A stretch of 64,000 nt of DNA from Bacteroidia bacterium (GTDB lineage: Bacteria > Bacteroidota > Bacteroidia > J057 > JADKCL01). Positions 18,325 to 25,972 of the stretch are shown piece by piece. The DNA lies in NCBI GenBank assembly GCA_020635905.1, contig JACJYV010000005.1, positions 682,001 through 746,000 on the forward strand, written 5' to 3'. The stretch's first letter is position 1. The number at the start of each line of letters is the position of its first letter. The notes below the pieces were generated by a model, which had not been told where the DNA came from, did not search any database, and saw nothing but the letters and a program-made list of their open reading frames with translations. Position numbers and translations under genes: made by a program.

Positions 18325-18912
18325 TCAGTCCTCCCCCAGCTTAATTGAATTCATCAAAGTCGAAAAAGTCGCGGGATTCATGCCCAGATAAGAAGCCAGG
18401 TATTTTTGGGGAATCAGATTGAGCACATGGGGACTGCGGGCGGCCAGCGCCCGAAACCGTTCCTCAGCGGTCAGGGCCTGAATCTGGTACAGCCGCTCGG
18501 TCATACCCGCCAGAATCTGCTGGGTCGCAATGCGCATCACCCGTTCCAGGTCATGGTGGGTATCAAAGAGGCGCATCAGCCGGTCGTGATCGTGGCGCAA
18601 AAGCATGCCGGGAGTAAGGGCTTCCAGAAAACAATTGGAAGGAGTTTGGGTAAAAAAGCTCTCAGGAATGCCCGAAAATGAATGATTGAAGGAAAATGCA
18701 ATGGTAAAATCCTTGTCGTCACGCAGGTAAAATCCCCTTTGAATGCCTTCCACCACAAAATACATGTAGCGCTCCACCTCCCCCTGACGGGTAATCAATT
18801 GCTTTCGCCTGACCCGAATCAGTTCCAGGCCAGCGGCAAAATCCTGCCACGCCGCCTCGCTGAGGGGCGAAAACTGGTTCAGTACCGATCTCAATTCAGC
18901 TAAACCCTGCAT
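18325..18912 (-). CDS. Crp/Fnr-family transcriptional regulator
   Basis: About 195 residues from the ATG at 18912; the longer frame from 19029 adds 39 residues of poor character. Residues 1-120 form a cyclic-nucleotide-binding-type beta-roll (KQLITRQGEVERYMYFVVEG). The C-terminus holds a Crp-type helix-turn-helix, LIPQKYLASYLGMNPATF. The recognition helix is unusual: where Bacteroidota relatives read SRIRRK, this one reads STLMNSIK, losing the basic residues. It may bind a different site or bind DNA weakly. The ligand is unknown. It is divergent from the N-acetylglucosamine-kinase-like gene at 19100, whose control is one candidate role. Confidence 0.8.
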   Translation of the reverse strand: MQGLAELRSVLNQFSPLSEAAWQDFAAGLELIRVRRKQLITRQGEVERYMYFVVEGIQRGFYLRDDKDFTIAFSFNHSFSGIPESFFTQTPSNCFLEALTPGMLLRHDHDRLMRLFDTHHDLERVMRIATQQILAGMTERLYQIQALTAEERFRALAARSPHVLNLIPQKYLASYLGMNPATFSTLMNSIKLGED

Positions 18913-19099
18913 CTGCCATCCAATCCATGCGAGAAAAATTAGGCAATTTTTAAAGATTTTCTGCACTGTTGCCGTTTTTTGAATATGACTCACCTCCACA
19001 CACCTTATTTCGGGCAAAAATATTGGCAAATGCCAAAAAAAGCCTAAATTTACTTATTGTATTTATGACACTAAGGTGTCGCGTCCAAAATCGAATTTT

Positions 19100-19993
19100 A
19101 TGTACCTTTTAGCTGAAAGTGGATCCACCAAAACGGATTGGAGAGAATTTAATGAGGAAAAAGTCCTGGCTAAATTCCGTACCAGCGGCATGAATCCGGA
19201 CATTCTCCCTGAAGATACCATTGAAACCCAGTTGCGTGAAGACCTCGCCAACAACCTCTACTACCGCAGCCCGGAAAAAGTATTTTTCTATGGCGCAGGC
19301 CTGGCTGGAGGCCATACCCGTGCGGTGGTGGAGCGCATTCTGACCCGGATTTTCCCTTCAGCGCAGATTTTCGTATTCCACGACATGCTGGCCGCGGCCC
19401 GCAGCACCGCTTTCGACAAACCCGGAATTGCCTGCATCCTGGGCACAGGCTCCAATACCTGCTATTACGACGGACAGCGCATCACCCGCAGGGTAGGCGG
19501 ACAGGGCTACCTCTTTGGAGATGAAGGAAGCGGGGCAGACCTGGGTAAAAACCTGCTCAAAAGAGCCCTACATGGCGATCTCGCTCCCGAACTGGTACAA
19601 AAACTGGAGCAATGGATTGGCCTGCCCGTGCTGGAAATCCGCACGGAAGTACACCACTCCAAGCGTCCCAATGTGTATCTGGCCCGCCTATCAAGATTTG
19701 TGCACGAAAACCTCAACCTGCCCGAAATGCAGGAACTGGTGAGCGAAAGGATGGAAAAATTCCTGCGCAGAGCCGTTTGCCGCCATCCCGAATACCAGGA
19801 TGTACCTGTATATTTTGTCGGATCGATCGCCTGGTACTACAAAGACTATCTTTTTGCCGAATGCGCCAAAAAGGGCATTACCCCCGGCGACATTGACCAA
19901 AGCCCGGTCGATGAACTGGTGCGCTACCACCAGAAATACGGCGAGGGTCCTTCCGAACCCGAGAAAATAGCCGAAACCCGGCTAAAAAGCTAA
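19100..19993 (+). CDS. BadF/BadG/BcrA/BcrD-type ATPase, N-acetylglucosamine-kinase-like
   Basis: About 297 residues from the ATG at 19100; a GTG at 19076 adds eight residues. It has the actin/hexokinase fold landmarks of the BadF family: phosphate-1 loop LLAESGSTKTDW at the N-terminus, phosphate-2 loop CILGTGSNTCYYDG, and GGQGYLFGDEGSGADLGK. Bacteroidota proteins of this type are usually annotated as N-acetylglucosamine kinases, which feed murein sugar recycling; the exact sugar is inference. It stands alone with a repeat-bearing spacer after it. Confidence 0.82.
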   Translation: MYLLAESGSTKTDWREFNEEKVLAKFRTSGMNPDILPEDTIETQLREDLANNLYYRSPEKVFFYGAGLAGGHTRAVVERILTRIFPSAQIFVFHDMLAAARSTAFDKPGIACILGTGSNTCYYDGQRITRRVGGQGYLFGDEGSGADLGKNLLKRALHGDLAPELVQKLEQWIGLPVLEIRTEVHHSKRPNVYLARLSRFVHENLNLPEMQELVSERMEKFLRRAVCRHPEYQDVPVYFVGSIAWYYKDYLFAECAKKGITPGDIDQSPVDELVRYHQKYGEGPSEPEKIAETRLKS

Positions 19994-20099
19994 AGCCATC
20001 TTTCAGGTTGAAATTGCGCACTGACTCCATCAGGGGTCAGAATAATCTACCTTTCAAAGACGGAAGCCCCATTATCTTAGTGATAAAATGGAGTGAAAT

Positions 20100-20280
20100 T
20101 GAAAGTAACGCTAAGGTCGCCAAGATTTTTGGGCCCTCCCGAACGCAATCGGGATCGCCAAGCTGAGCAGTTTAATTGCATTTTGTCTTTGCGACCTTTG
20201 CTCCCTTCAACCCACGAAACGCGGAAAACAACCTCTTCGCGACCTTTGCGTTACCCCTTAGCCCCAAAGTTGACGGCTAT
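20100..20280. repeat. Dispersed intergenic repeat, copy A
   Basis: About 180 bp that align closely with 30921-31180: shared stretches include CGCCAAGATTTTTGGGCCCT and ACGAAACGCGGAAAACAACC. This copy holds only one TCCCGA...TCGGGA inverted repeat (20137-20154), whereas the other copy holds several. The rest of the 362-bp spacer 19994-20355 shows no gene; the open frame at 20093 is repeat-derived. Confidence 0.75.
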
Positions 20281-20355
20281 GCCCGCCCACCCTGTAACCT
20301 TTTCCAGCCTTTCCGTTAGGAATTTGCCGGGCGGAATCAGATATTCCTGTTCGGA

Positions 20356-21048
20356 TTGACCCAAAGAAATTGCAAGTCCTTGACCTCCCGCTGGAAATAT
20401 CTCAGTAGTTTTCTGATTGAGCAGATCGAAGAGCCTGGCGACAGCCAGATCAGTCCCGGCCTGCGGGTGGAATATGTCTCTGGCAAGCTGGTGCTGAACA
20501 CGGGCAAAGTCAATTATGCCTTTGGCAGCCTCGATACGGCCTTTCGCAGTGCCTTTGAAAGGCTGGAAATGCAAAATCGGGATTATTCCCGCACCCTCCT
20601 CCTCGGCCTGGGCCCGGGAAACGTATCCACCATCCTGAATGAATACGGCAAACCTTTTCACCTCACAGGAGTGGATCTGGACCCAGAAGTGGTGCGTCTG
20701 GGAAGGAAATATTTTGGCTTAACTGACTCAGAACAACTTGAAATCCATATCGCGGATGCCGCAGGATTCGTATCACAGGCCAAGGGCCCCTTTGACCTGA
20801 TTGTGGTCGATTTGTTTGTCCACGAAAAAGTGCCTGCTGCTGCAGAAACACCCGAATTTCTGACCCATCTGGACCGCCTTTTGGCTCCCGGGGGCATGCT
20901 GGTTTACAACCGCCTGATCTTCAGAGGAGATCTGGCCGACGAAACCCATGAATTTCTGGCCCTCATGCAGGAAATTTTACCCGGAACCCGCGCCCTCAAA
21001 GTGAAAGTACCATCCAATTTAATGCTGATATATGAAAAATCAACCTGA
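20356..21048 (+). CDS. Spermidine-synthase-like SAM-dependent methyltransferase
   Basis: A Rossmann-fold protein of 230 residues. The SAM/dcSAM-binding glycine loop is LLLGLGPGNVST, the acidic end of strand 2 is GVDLDPEVVRLGRKYF, and strand 4 reads FDLIVVDLFV. This layout matches the spermidine-synthase-like family; true aminopropyltransferase activity cannot be claimed. The start is odd: no ATG or GTG exists between the upstream in-frame stop at 20317 and the conserved core, so TTG at 20356 (or TTG at 20380) must be used. The dispersed repeat ends only about 75 bp upstream and may have replaced the original 5' end. Its end overlaps the next gene by 17 bp. Confidence 0.78.
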   Translation: MTQRNCKSLTSRWKYLSSFLIEQIEEPGDSQISPGLRVEYVSGKLVLNTGKVNYAFGSLDTAFRSAFERLEMQNRDYSRTLLLGLGPGNVSTILNEYGKPFHLTGVDLDPEVVRLGRKYFGLTDSEQLEIHIADAAGFVSQAKGPFDLIVVDLFVHEKVPAAAETPEFLTHLDRLLAPGGMLVYNRLIFRGDLADETHEFLALMQEILPGTRALKVKVPSNLMLIYEKST

Positions 21049-21592
21049 CAAACTGCCCCTTCGCCTGCCCACAGTCGCTCTCTCCTGCCTCCTGGCCCTG
21101 ATTTTCCTCAGTTCCTGCGCAGGCAGCAAAATCACGGAACGCGGCCTCTCTTATGCCCGTCTGGGACAGGAAATGCCCAAAAGGGACACCAAATCCCTCA
21201 AAGGTCACGCGGTGGCCGACACCACTTTCCGGGATCAGGAGTACTCCTGGAGGGTCTCCACGGTAAAATATAAGCAGGGCAATGTCTACCTCGAAGAGGA
21301 TTTCTTCATGGAAGACGTGCTGAATCGCATTCGCATTGAAACGCCTGAGTTGAAAGTCAAAGGGGGAATACGGGTGGGACAAACCCTGCAGGTCTTGAAG
21401 GAGGCTTCAGACCGCTGGTATGTGCACCCTCTGCCCGATTATCAGGTCTTCGAATTCTATTCCCAAAAATTCCCGCGTGTGCATTTCCTCGTTTCAGAGC
21501 CCGGCAAGGCCATGGACGAGACCGACTGGGAAAAATATCCCATCTCAGACTTTGACCCCGCCTCCAAAATTGTGGGCATCGTGATTTTCTGA
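21032..21592 (+). CDS. Lipoprotein of unknown function
   Basis: A 186-residue protein with a lipoprotein signal: a positively charged lead, hydrophobic core and lipobox FLSSC at about residue 30. The mature part has a strand-rich sequence (VRVGQTLQVLKEASDRWYVH) without a family that I can name. Its ATG lies inside the end of the methyltransferase gene, so the two are coupled. It converges with the P450 gene, with only 4 bp between the two stop codons. Confidence 0.65.
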   Translation: MKNQPDKLPLRLPTVALSCLLALIFLSSCAGSKITERGLSYARLGQEMPKRDTKSLKGHAVADTTFRDQEYSWRVSTVKYKQGNVYLEEDFFMEDVLNRIRIETPELKVKGGIRVGQTLQVLKEASDRWYVHPLPDYQVFEFYSQKFPRVHFLVSEPGKAMDETDWEKYPISDFDPASKIVGIVIF

Positions 21593-21596
21593 GCAA

Positions 21597-23030
21597 TCAA
21601 TCTTGCACGGCTTCCTTTTTCTGCGCCGCCATCATGCGGGCCATGTGGGGACAGCCAGCTGCAATGGCTTCCTGCAAAACTTCCTTTTGCACGATTTGCT
21701 CCACTGGCTTGCGTTTGAAGCCAATCCGGGTTGGGGTGGGTCGCGCCGCACCAATCGTACGGTTGATCCCGGCTGGCTCTGAGAGAAGAGTCATATCCCA
21801 CTGCTGCAAAAACATGGAAGTGATCAACTGAATCTCCATCCGCGCAAAACTCATCCCCGGGCACTTGTGCGTACCGCCCCCAAAAGTCATTTGGGCATAG
21901 TGAATCTTGTCTTCCCGGCGGTCGGGGGCAAAGCGGTAAGGATCGTATTTTTCGGGATTCTGATACAGTTCGGGCAGATAATGGCTCGCCTGGGCATTGA
22001 CCATCACCAGCCACCCTTTGGGAATGTGGTAGCCATCCAGATCAATGTCCTCGAGCGCCAGGCGCATCAGCAGTTCAGAAGAAGGCTTCATACGCAGGGT
22101 TTCCTCCATGGCCCAGCGCACCTTTTCCAACTGGAGCAAAACGTGGGGTGAGGGCTCAGTTCCGTAGGGAAAATTCTCCATCACATCTGCCTCAGCCTCT
22201 TTGAGGAAATCCTGATTTTCCAGCAGGAGAATGGTGTTCCAGGAAATAATGCCCCCCGTGGTTTCGTGACCGGCAAAGATCAGGGCAATGATCATGTGCA
22301 TGATGTCCTGGTCTTCCAGCAAGGTGCCGTCTTTTTGAGGAGAAAAGATCAGATCCTGAAGAAAATCGTCGTATTTGGTGGGATTATCGCGTCTTTCCTG
22401 GATAATGGGGCGCAGCATGGCCAGCATTTTCTTTTTGGCCTGGTCACGGCGCCTGAACTTGGGCAGGGGCAGCCAGGGCGGCAAAACAGGGTCCATGGCG
22501 CGGCCAATGTCTTCGTACAATCCCCAGAATTCATCCCCAATCTGCTCCATGAACTTGTCCCCGAAAAAGGAATATCCCACAATGCGTTGAATCAGGGTGG
22601 ACATTTCCGTGGTAATCTCGAATTCTCCCTCCTGGCCCTGGCTGTCCATCCATTTCTGAGCCTCACGCTGAATGATCTGAAGGTTTTTCTTCACCTTTTC
22701 ACGACTCAGCATTTCCTTGATGATGGGTCTTTGGTTCAAATATTTGTCTCTGGGAGCCAGAAAGACCACGTCCCCGAGGATGGGACGCAAAAAACGATAG
22801 GGTTTCTGAATGGAAAGCGTATTATCTGTTTCCTTGAAAAACCATTGGTGCAGCTCAGGACCGCACACCACGGCTGCTTTGCGGTCGCCCAGACGAATGG
22901 AAAAAATCTTTCCATGCTCGTGGTAGCCGCGGGTAAATAATGCATGGTCATTGCTCATCATTTCTTTGGCATGACCAAGGGGAAATCTGCTGCCTGAAAC
23001 CAGGGGAGGAGTTGGAAAAGGACTTTTCAT
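21597..23030 (-). CDS. Cytochrome P450
   Basis: A 477-residue P450 monooxygenase. The haem-ligand loop is FGGGTHKCPGMSF with Cys390; the I-helix oxygen-activation motif is FAGHETTGG; the K-helix ExxR is EETLR. There is no membrane anchor, as usual for bacterial enzymes. The overall pattern (N-terminal LGHAKEMM, HGKIFSIRLGDRKAAVVCGP) resembles the CYP51-like sterol or isoprenoid branch, but the substrate is unknown. No ferredoxin or reductase gene lies nearby, so electrons must come from partners encoded elsewhere. It is monocistronic, tail-to-tail with the lipoprotein gene. Confidence 0.93.
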   Translation of the reverse strand: MKSPFPTPPLVSGSRFPLGHAKEMMSNDHALFTRGYHEHGKIFSIRLGDRKAAVVCGPELHQWFFKETDNTLSIQKPYRFLRPILGDVVFLAPRDKYLNQRPIIKEMLSREKVKKNLQIIQREAQKWMDSQGQEGEFEITTEMSTLIQRIVGYSFFGDKFMEQIGDEFWGLYEDIGRAMDPVLPPWLPLPKFRRRDQAKKKMLAMLRPIIQERRDNPTKYDDFLQDLIFSPQKDGTLLEDQDIMHMIIALIFAGHETTGGIISWNTILLLENQDFLKEAEADVMENFPYGTEPSPHVLLQLEKVRWAMEETLRMKPSSELLMRLALEDIDLDGYHIPKGWLVMVNAQASHYLPELYQNPEKYDPYRFAPDRREDKIHYAQMTFGGGTHKCPGMSFARMEIQLITSMFLQQWDMTLLSEPAGINRTIGAARPTPTRIGFKRKPVEQIVQKEVLQEAIAAGCPHMARMMAAQKKEAVQD

Positions 23031-23730
23031 TTTTAAAATGATTAAGAAATTGTCAATAAATTCAGATCAGGTAGAAGAATATCCATAGGCAAAATACGGG
23101 TTGAAAAATAGGGTGCGAAGATGAATTCATTTCCGCCTAAACATAGAAAATCTGCGCGCTGAAAAGGTGTAGCGCTGTCGTTTGAATTGTGAAGATTTAA
23201 TCTGGACCGATTCTGATGTTAATCCGACAACTGAAAAAAGGAAGGTTCCCGATCGTGTCCTGCCCCAGCGATCAACTCGGGCAGAGCGTGATATATTTTT
23301 AAAGAACTGCCGATCGGGAACCTTTTCCAAAATCGGATCACAAGTCAAAGTTGAAAAACAAACGTGTAACAATCGCCCTAATGTATTGGGAATAGGTATC
23401 AACAAAGGAATAGACGTCTAAGACAAGAAGTTAGGACGGTTAAATCAGTGAACAAAGATCAATTAGCAATGAACAATTTCAGCTAAACATTACCCCGGCC
23501 TTCGCAGGACAGGGCTAAAACCCAACCCTACGGATTTACACTGAACCTAAAAAGCCCATCGTGTTTTCCCCATACGAAAAAGTTCAATCTGCAGGCTAAA
23601 GCTCCCAGATATCCATTCACCAGTTTAAGGTTTCTCCATAACACCCACCCCAAAAAACAATTCCAAAAGATTAACTAACCTATTATCCCTCACATCTAAA
23701 ATCTCACATCTAATCTCTAACATCTAACGA
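23031..23730. other. 700-bp gene-free spacer with a large inverted repeat
   Basis: Between the P450 and AraC genes no credible gene is found; the two overlapping frames across 23127-23421 are mirror products of an inverted repeat. The spacer holds that repeat (23242-23324), an 'aattagcaatgaacaattt' word of the type seen at 1290-1320, and, at 23690-23730, four 'catctaa' words that match the reverse complement of the unit in the 78-bp array at 28.7-29.1 kb. Confidence 0.6.
23242..23324. repeat. Inverted repeat, possible MITE
   Basis: AAGGTTCCCGATCG (23242-23255) and its exact complement CGATCGGGAACCTT (23311-23324) flank 55 nt. An imperfect extension outward adds ATCCGA on both sides, giving arms of about 30 bp. 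Inside, CTGCCC (23260-23265) pairs with GGGCAG (23279-23284). The layout suits a miniature inverted-repeat element or a cruciform. Confidence 0.6.
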
Positions 23731-24912
23731 CTAAAGATTCTTCTTCCTGTACTCACTCGGGGTCATGCCCGTATGATTCTTAAAGATCATGTTAAAGGCA
23801 GACTTGGAATTAAAACCTGCGTCGTGGGCAATGGCCAGCAGGGTCAGGTGGGCGTATTTTTTATTGATCATGCGGTGCTTGACTTCCTCCACCCGATACT
23901 CATTGACCAGGGTATAGAAATTCTTCTGCATGTACTCATTAATCGTTTGGGTAAGGTGATGTTGGGGAATTCCCAGGTCCTGGGCCACATCCTGGATGTT
24001 GAGGTCGCGCCGCAAAAAGGGCTTTTCCTTTTCCAGATAGTCGATCAGCAGCACCCGGTAAGATTCGGCCTGGTCCTCCCGCAGACTCGAACGGGCATAC
24101 TTGCCCGATTTTTCATCCTCAGAATCCGTTGGATCATCCGTTTCAACCTCTTCCTCTGCACTTTCCTTGCGTCCGGGTTCTTCCAGATCACTTTCAAAAC
24201 GGTCGTCCACCTTTTCCTGGCGGGGACGAAAGATGGAAGGCTGCCTGATTCCGTAAAAACTGACTGCAAAGGCAAATATGGCCATCCCCAGAAAAAGAAA
24301 AACCCCCGGATTAAGTATGGGCTCAGGCGTCATGTTATTGAGCAGCGCGGTGAAGGTCACAATCACCATCATCACCATAAAACCAATCACCAACAGGCGC
24401 AGCCAGCTCAGGTCAATGCGACCCGAGGTATAGGAAAAGTGGTCCAGAATCTTCTGCTGGTGCTTGCGCAGCAGCCGGGTGACCAGGGTCGAGTAAACCA
24501 CCACTGAGATCAGGGCCGAGGCCGTGAGGGCCAGATTTCGGGGAAGAAACGCCTTTCCGGCCAGAATATCTTCGTCCACTGGCGAATCCATCACCACGGC
24601 GGCAGTCGAGAAAATCACAAAAGGCAGGATATGCAGACTGTCCTTAAATTCAAGTTCTCCCGCCTCCTCCACCAGCATGCGCACATACATGTAGAGAAAG
24701 GGCCCGAAAGTGAAAAAGAAGGGAAACATCTGCAACTGGCCCCAAAACGAATCTGCAAACTCATTCTTCAGCAGGGTCAGGGTCATGAATATCGTCATGA
24801 GCAACAACCAGACCCCCAACAGCGTGTCGGAAATGTGCCGGGGTTTTTTGGTGAGCACAATCAGTGCCGCAAACAAAAACTGGGCAATGGCGATATGAAG
24901 GATTACATCCAT
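23731..24912 (-). CDS. Membrane-bound AraC-family transcriptional regulator
   Basis: A 393-residue protein with seven or eight N-terminal transmembrane helices (about residues 3-235) followed by an acidic linker (EEPGRKESAEEEVETDDPTD trimmed) and a C-terminal AraC-type double helix-turn-helix (about 290-393). The DNA-binding end shows LNIQDVAQDLGIPQHHLTQ and the AraC signature IAHDAGFNSKSAFNMIFKNH. This architecture is common in Bacteroidota and is thought to sense membrane or extracellular cues, but no ligand is known. It is the last gene of a minus-strand stretch; the next gene upstream starts 957 bp away and ends 84 bp before it. Confidence 0.88.
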   Translation of the reverse strand: MDVILHIAIAQFLFAALIVLTKKPRHISDTLLGVWLLLMTIFMTLTLLKNEFADSFWGQLQMFPFFFTFGPFLYMYVRMLVEEAGELEFKDSLHILPFVIFSTAAVVMDSPVDEDILAGKAFLPRNLALTASALISVVVYSTLVTRLLRKHQQKILDHFSYTSGRIDLSWLRLLVIGFMVMMVIVTFTALLNNMTPEPILNPGVFLFLGMAIFAFAVSFYGIRQPSIFRPRQEKVDDRFESDLEEPGRKESAEEEVETDDPTDSEDEKSGKYARSSLREDQAESYRVLLIDYLEKEKPFLRRDLNIQDVAQDLGIPQHHLTQTINEYMQKNFYTLVNEYRVEEVKHRMINKKYAHLTLLAIAHDAGFNSKSAFNMIFKNHTGMTPSEYRKKNL

Positions 24913-24996
24913 CTACAGAGTCAGGCAACAAAGTAACCTAATCCACCCGAATAGGACAAATAAAAGGTCCAAACATCCTGTCAATGGACTACGATT

Positions 24997-25869
24997 TTAA
25001 AGCTGGCGCAAAGTAATGGTCAGTTCGGTACCGTCCTCCAGGGTTTTCTGCACAATTCCCTCTGCATTCAATTCGCTCACATCTCCCAAAGAACCCAGGT
25101 GGGTCATGGCCAGCAGGCCCAGATAGCCTTTTTTATCTTCCTCAGAAAGGGTGGAAGAAGCATGGAGATCGCGTACTACCGGGAAAATGGGCAGGTACAT
25201 GCGATTGGGAATGCCGGGCGTTTCCACATAACGGGTGATCACCACCGGGGAAAGCACGTTGATCGTGCCTCCTGAACTGTCCGTACGGGTCTCAGGAATG
25301 TAAAAATACTTGTCTCCGTACCTGGCCACCGTGCCCCAGTCATCCAGGGTGGGCGAACCTGGTTTCCTGAAAGTGCGCTGTGCAACAGAAAGGCCCTCGG
25401 GCAATTTTTTCTTCTTGTATTTCTGTCCCACCTGCGCCAGAGCTGCCGCGGGAAGTTTGTCGCGGTAAAACAAATACATCCAGAGCGCACCCGAAGCCCG
25501 CTCGGGACTAACTTTCAGCAGACTTTGCAGCCGCTTATTATTTTTGCCATAAATATCTGTGTGGGTCAGGCTGATTTTCACCTCTCCAACCTCGTCAAGC
25601 GGGTAACTCCAGGGCTTGCCCGACCGCCTTTTTCCTTCCAGCGCCACTTCACTCAGCGAAAATTTACCCTGTCGCATCACAAAAACAGCTGTGACCAGCA
25701 AGGTCACCAGACCAGTCAGCAGGGGGTAATAGAAAATATCCATGTTGCCGCCGAACAAAAAATAAATCCCGGCCGCCAGAAAAAGCAACCCAATGCCGCC
25801 CACAATCACGATCACACCCCAGGATTGGGCATATTTCCCTTCCACGATAAAACTGCCTGAACTACTCAT
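24997..25869 (-). CDS. Membrane protein of unknown function
   Basis: About 290 residues from the ATG at 25869 (MSSSGSFIVEG); the 23 extra residues of the longer frame come from untranslated DNA. Two adjacent transmembrane helices occupy about residues 15-60, followed by a mostly soluble domain of about 230 residues that may have a PH-like start (FSLSEVALEGKRRSGKPWSY). No family is recognised. It lies about 100 bp downstream of the M56 peptidase gene on the same strand and may be in its transcript. Confidence 0.6.
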   Translation of the reverse strand: MSSSGSFIVEGKYAQSWGVIVIVGGIGLLFLAAGIYFLFGGNMDIFYYPLLTGLVTLLVTAVFVMRQGKFSLSEVALEGKRRSGKPWSYPLDEVGEVKISLTHTDIYGKNNKRLQSLLKVSPERASGALWMYLFYRDKLPAAALAQVGQKYKKKKLPEGLSVAQRTFRKPGSPTLDDWGTVARYGDKYFYIPETRTDSSGGTINVLSPVVITRYVETPGIPNRMYLPIFPVVRDLHASSTLSEEDKKGYLGLLAMTHLGSLGDVSELNAEGIVQKTLEDGTELTITLRQL

Positions 25870-25972
25870 ACTTGGAATTTTGTTTAGACCCCAAAATAAG
25901 AAATCCTGCCTGAAATGAGGCAGGATTTCGATGAGCAATGCAATTTCATTGCTATAATCTGGATTTCAGGGC

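Noticed and set aside
23127..23421. Overlapping opposite frames of 92 and 79 codons
   Set aside because: Both are mirror translations of the inverted repeat at 23242-23324.
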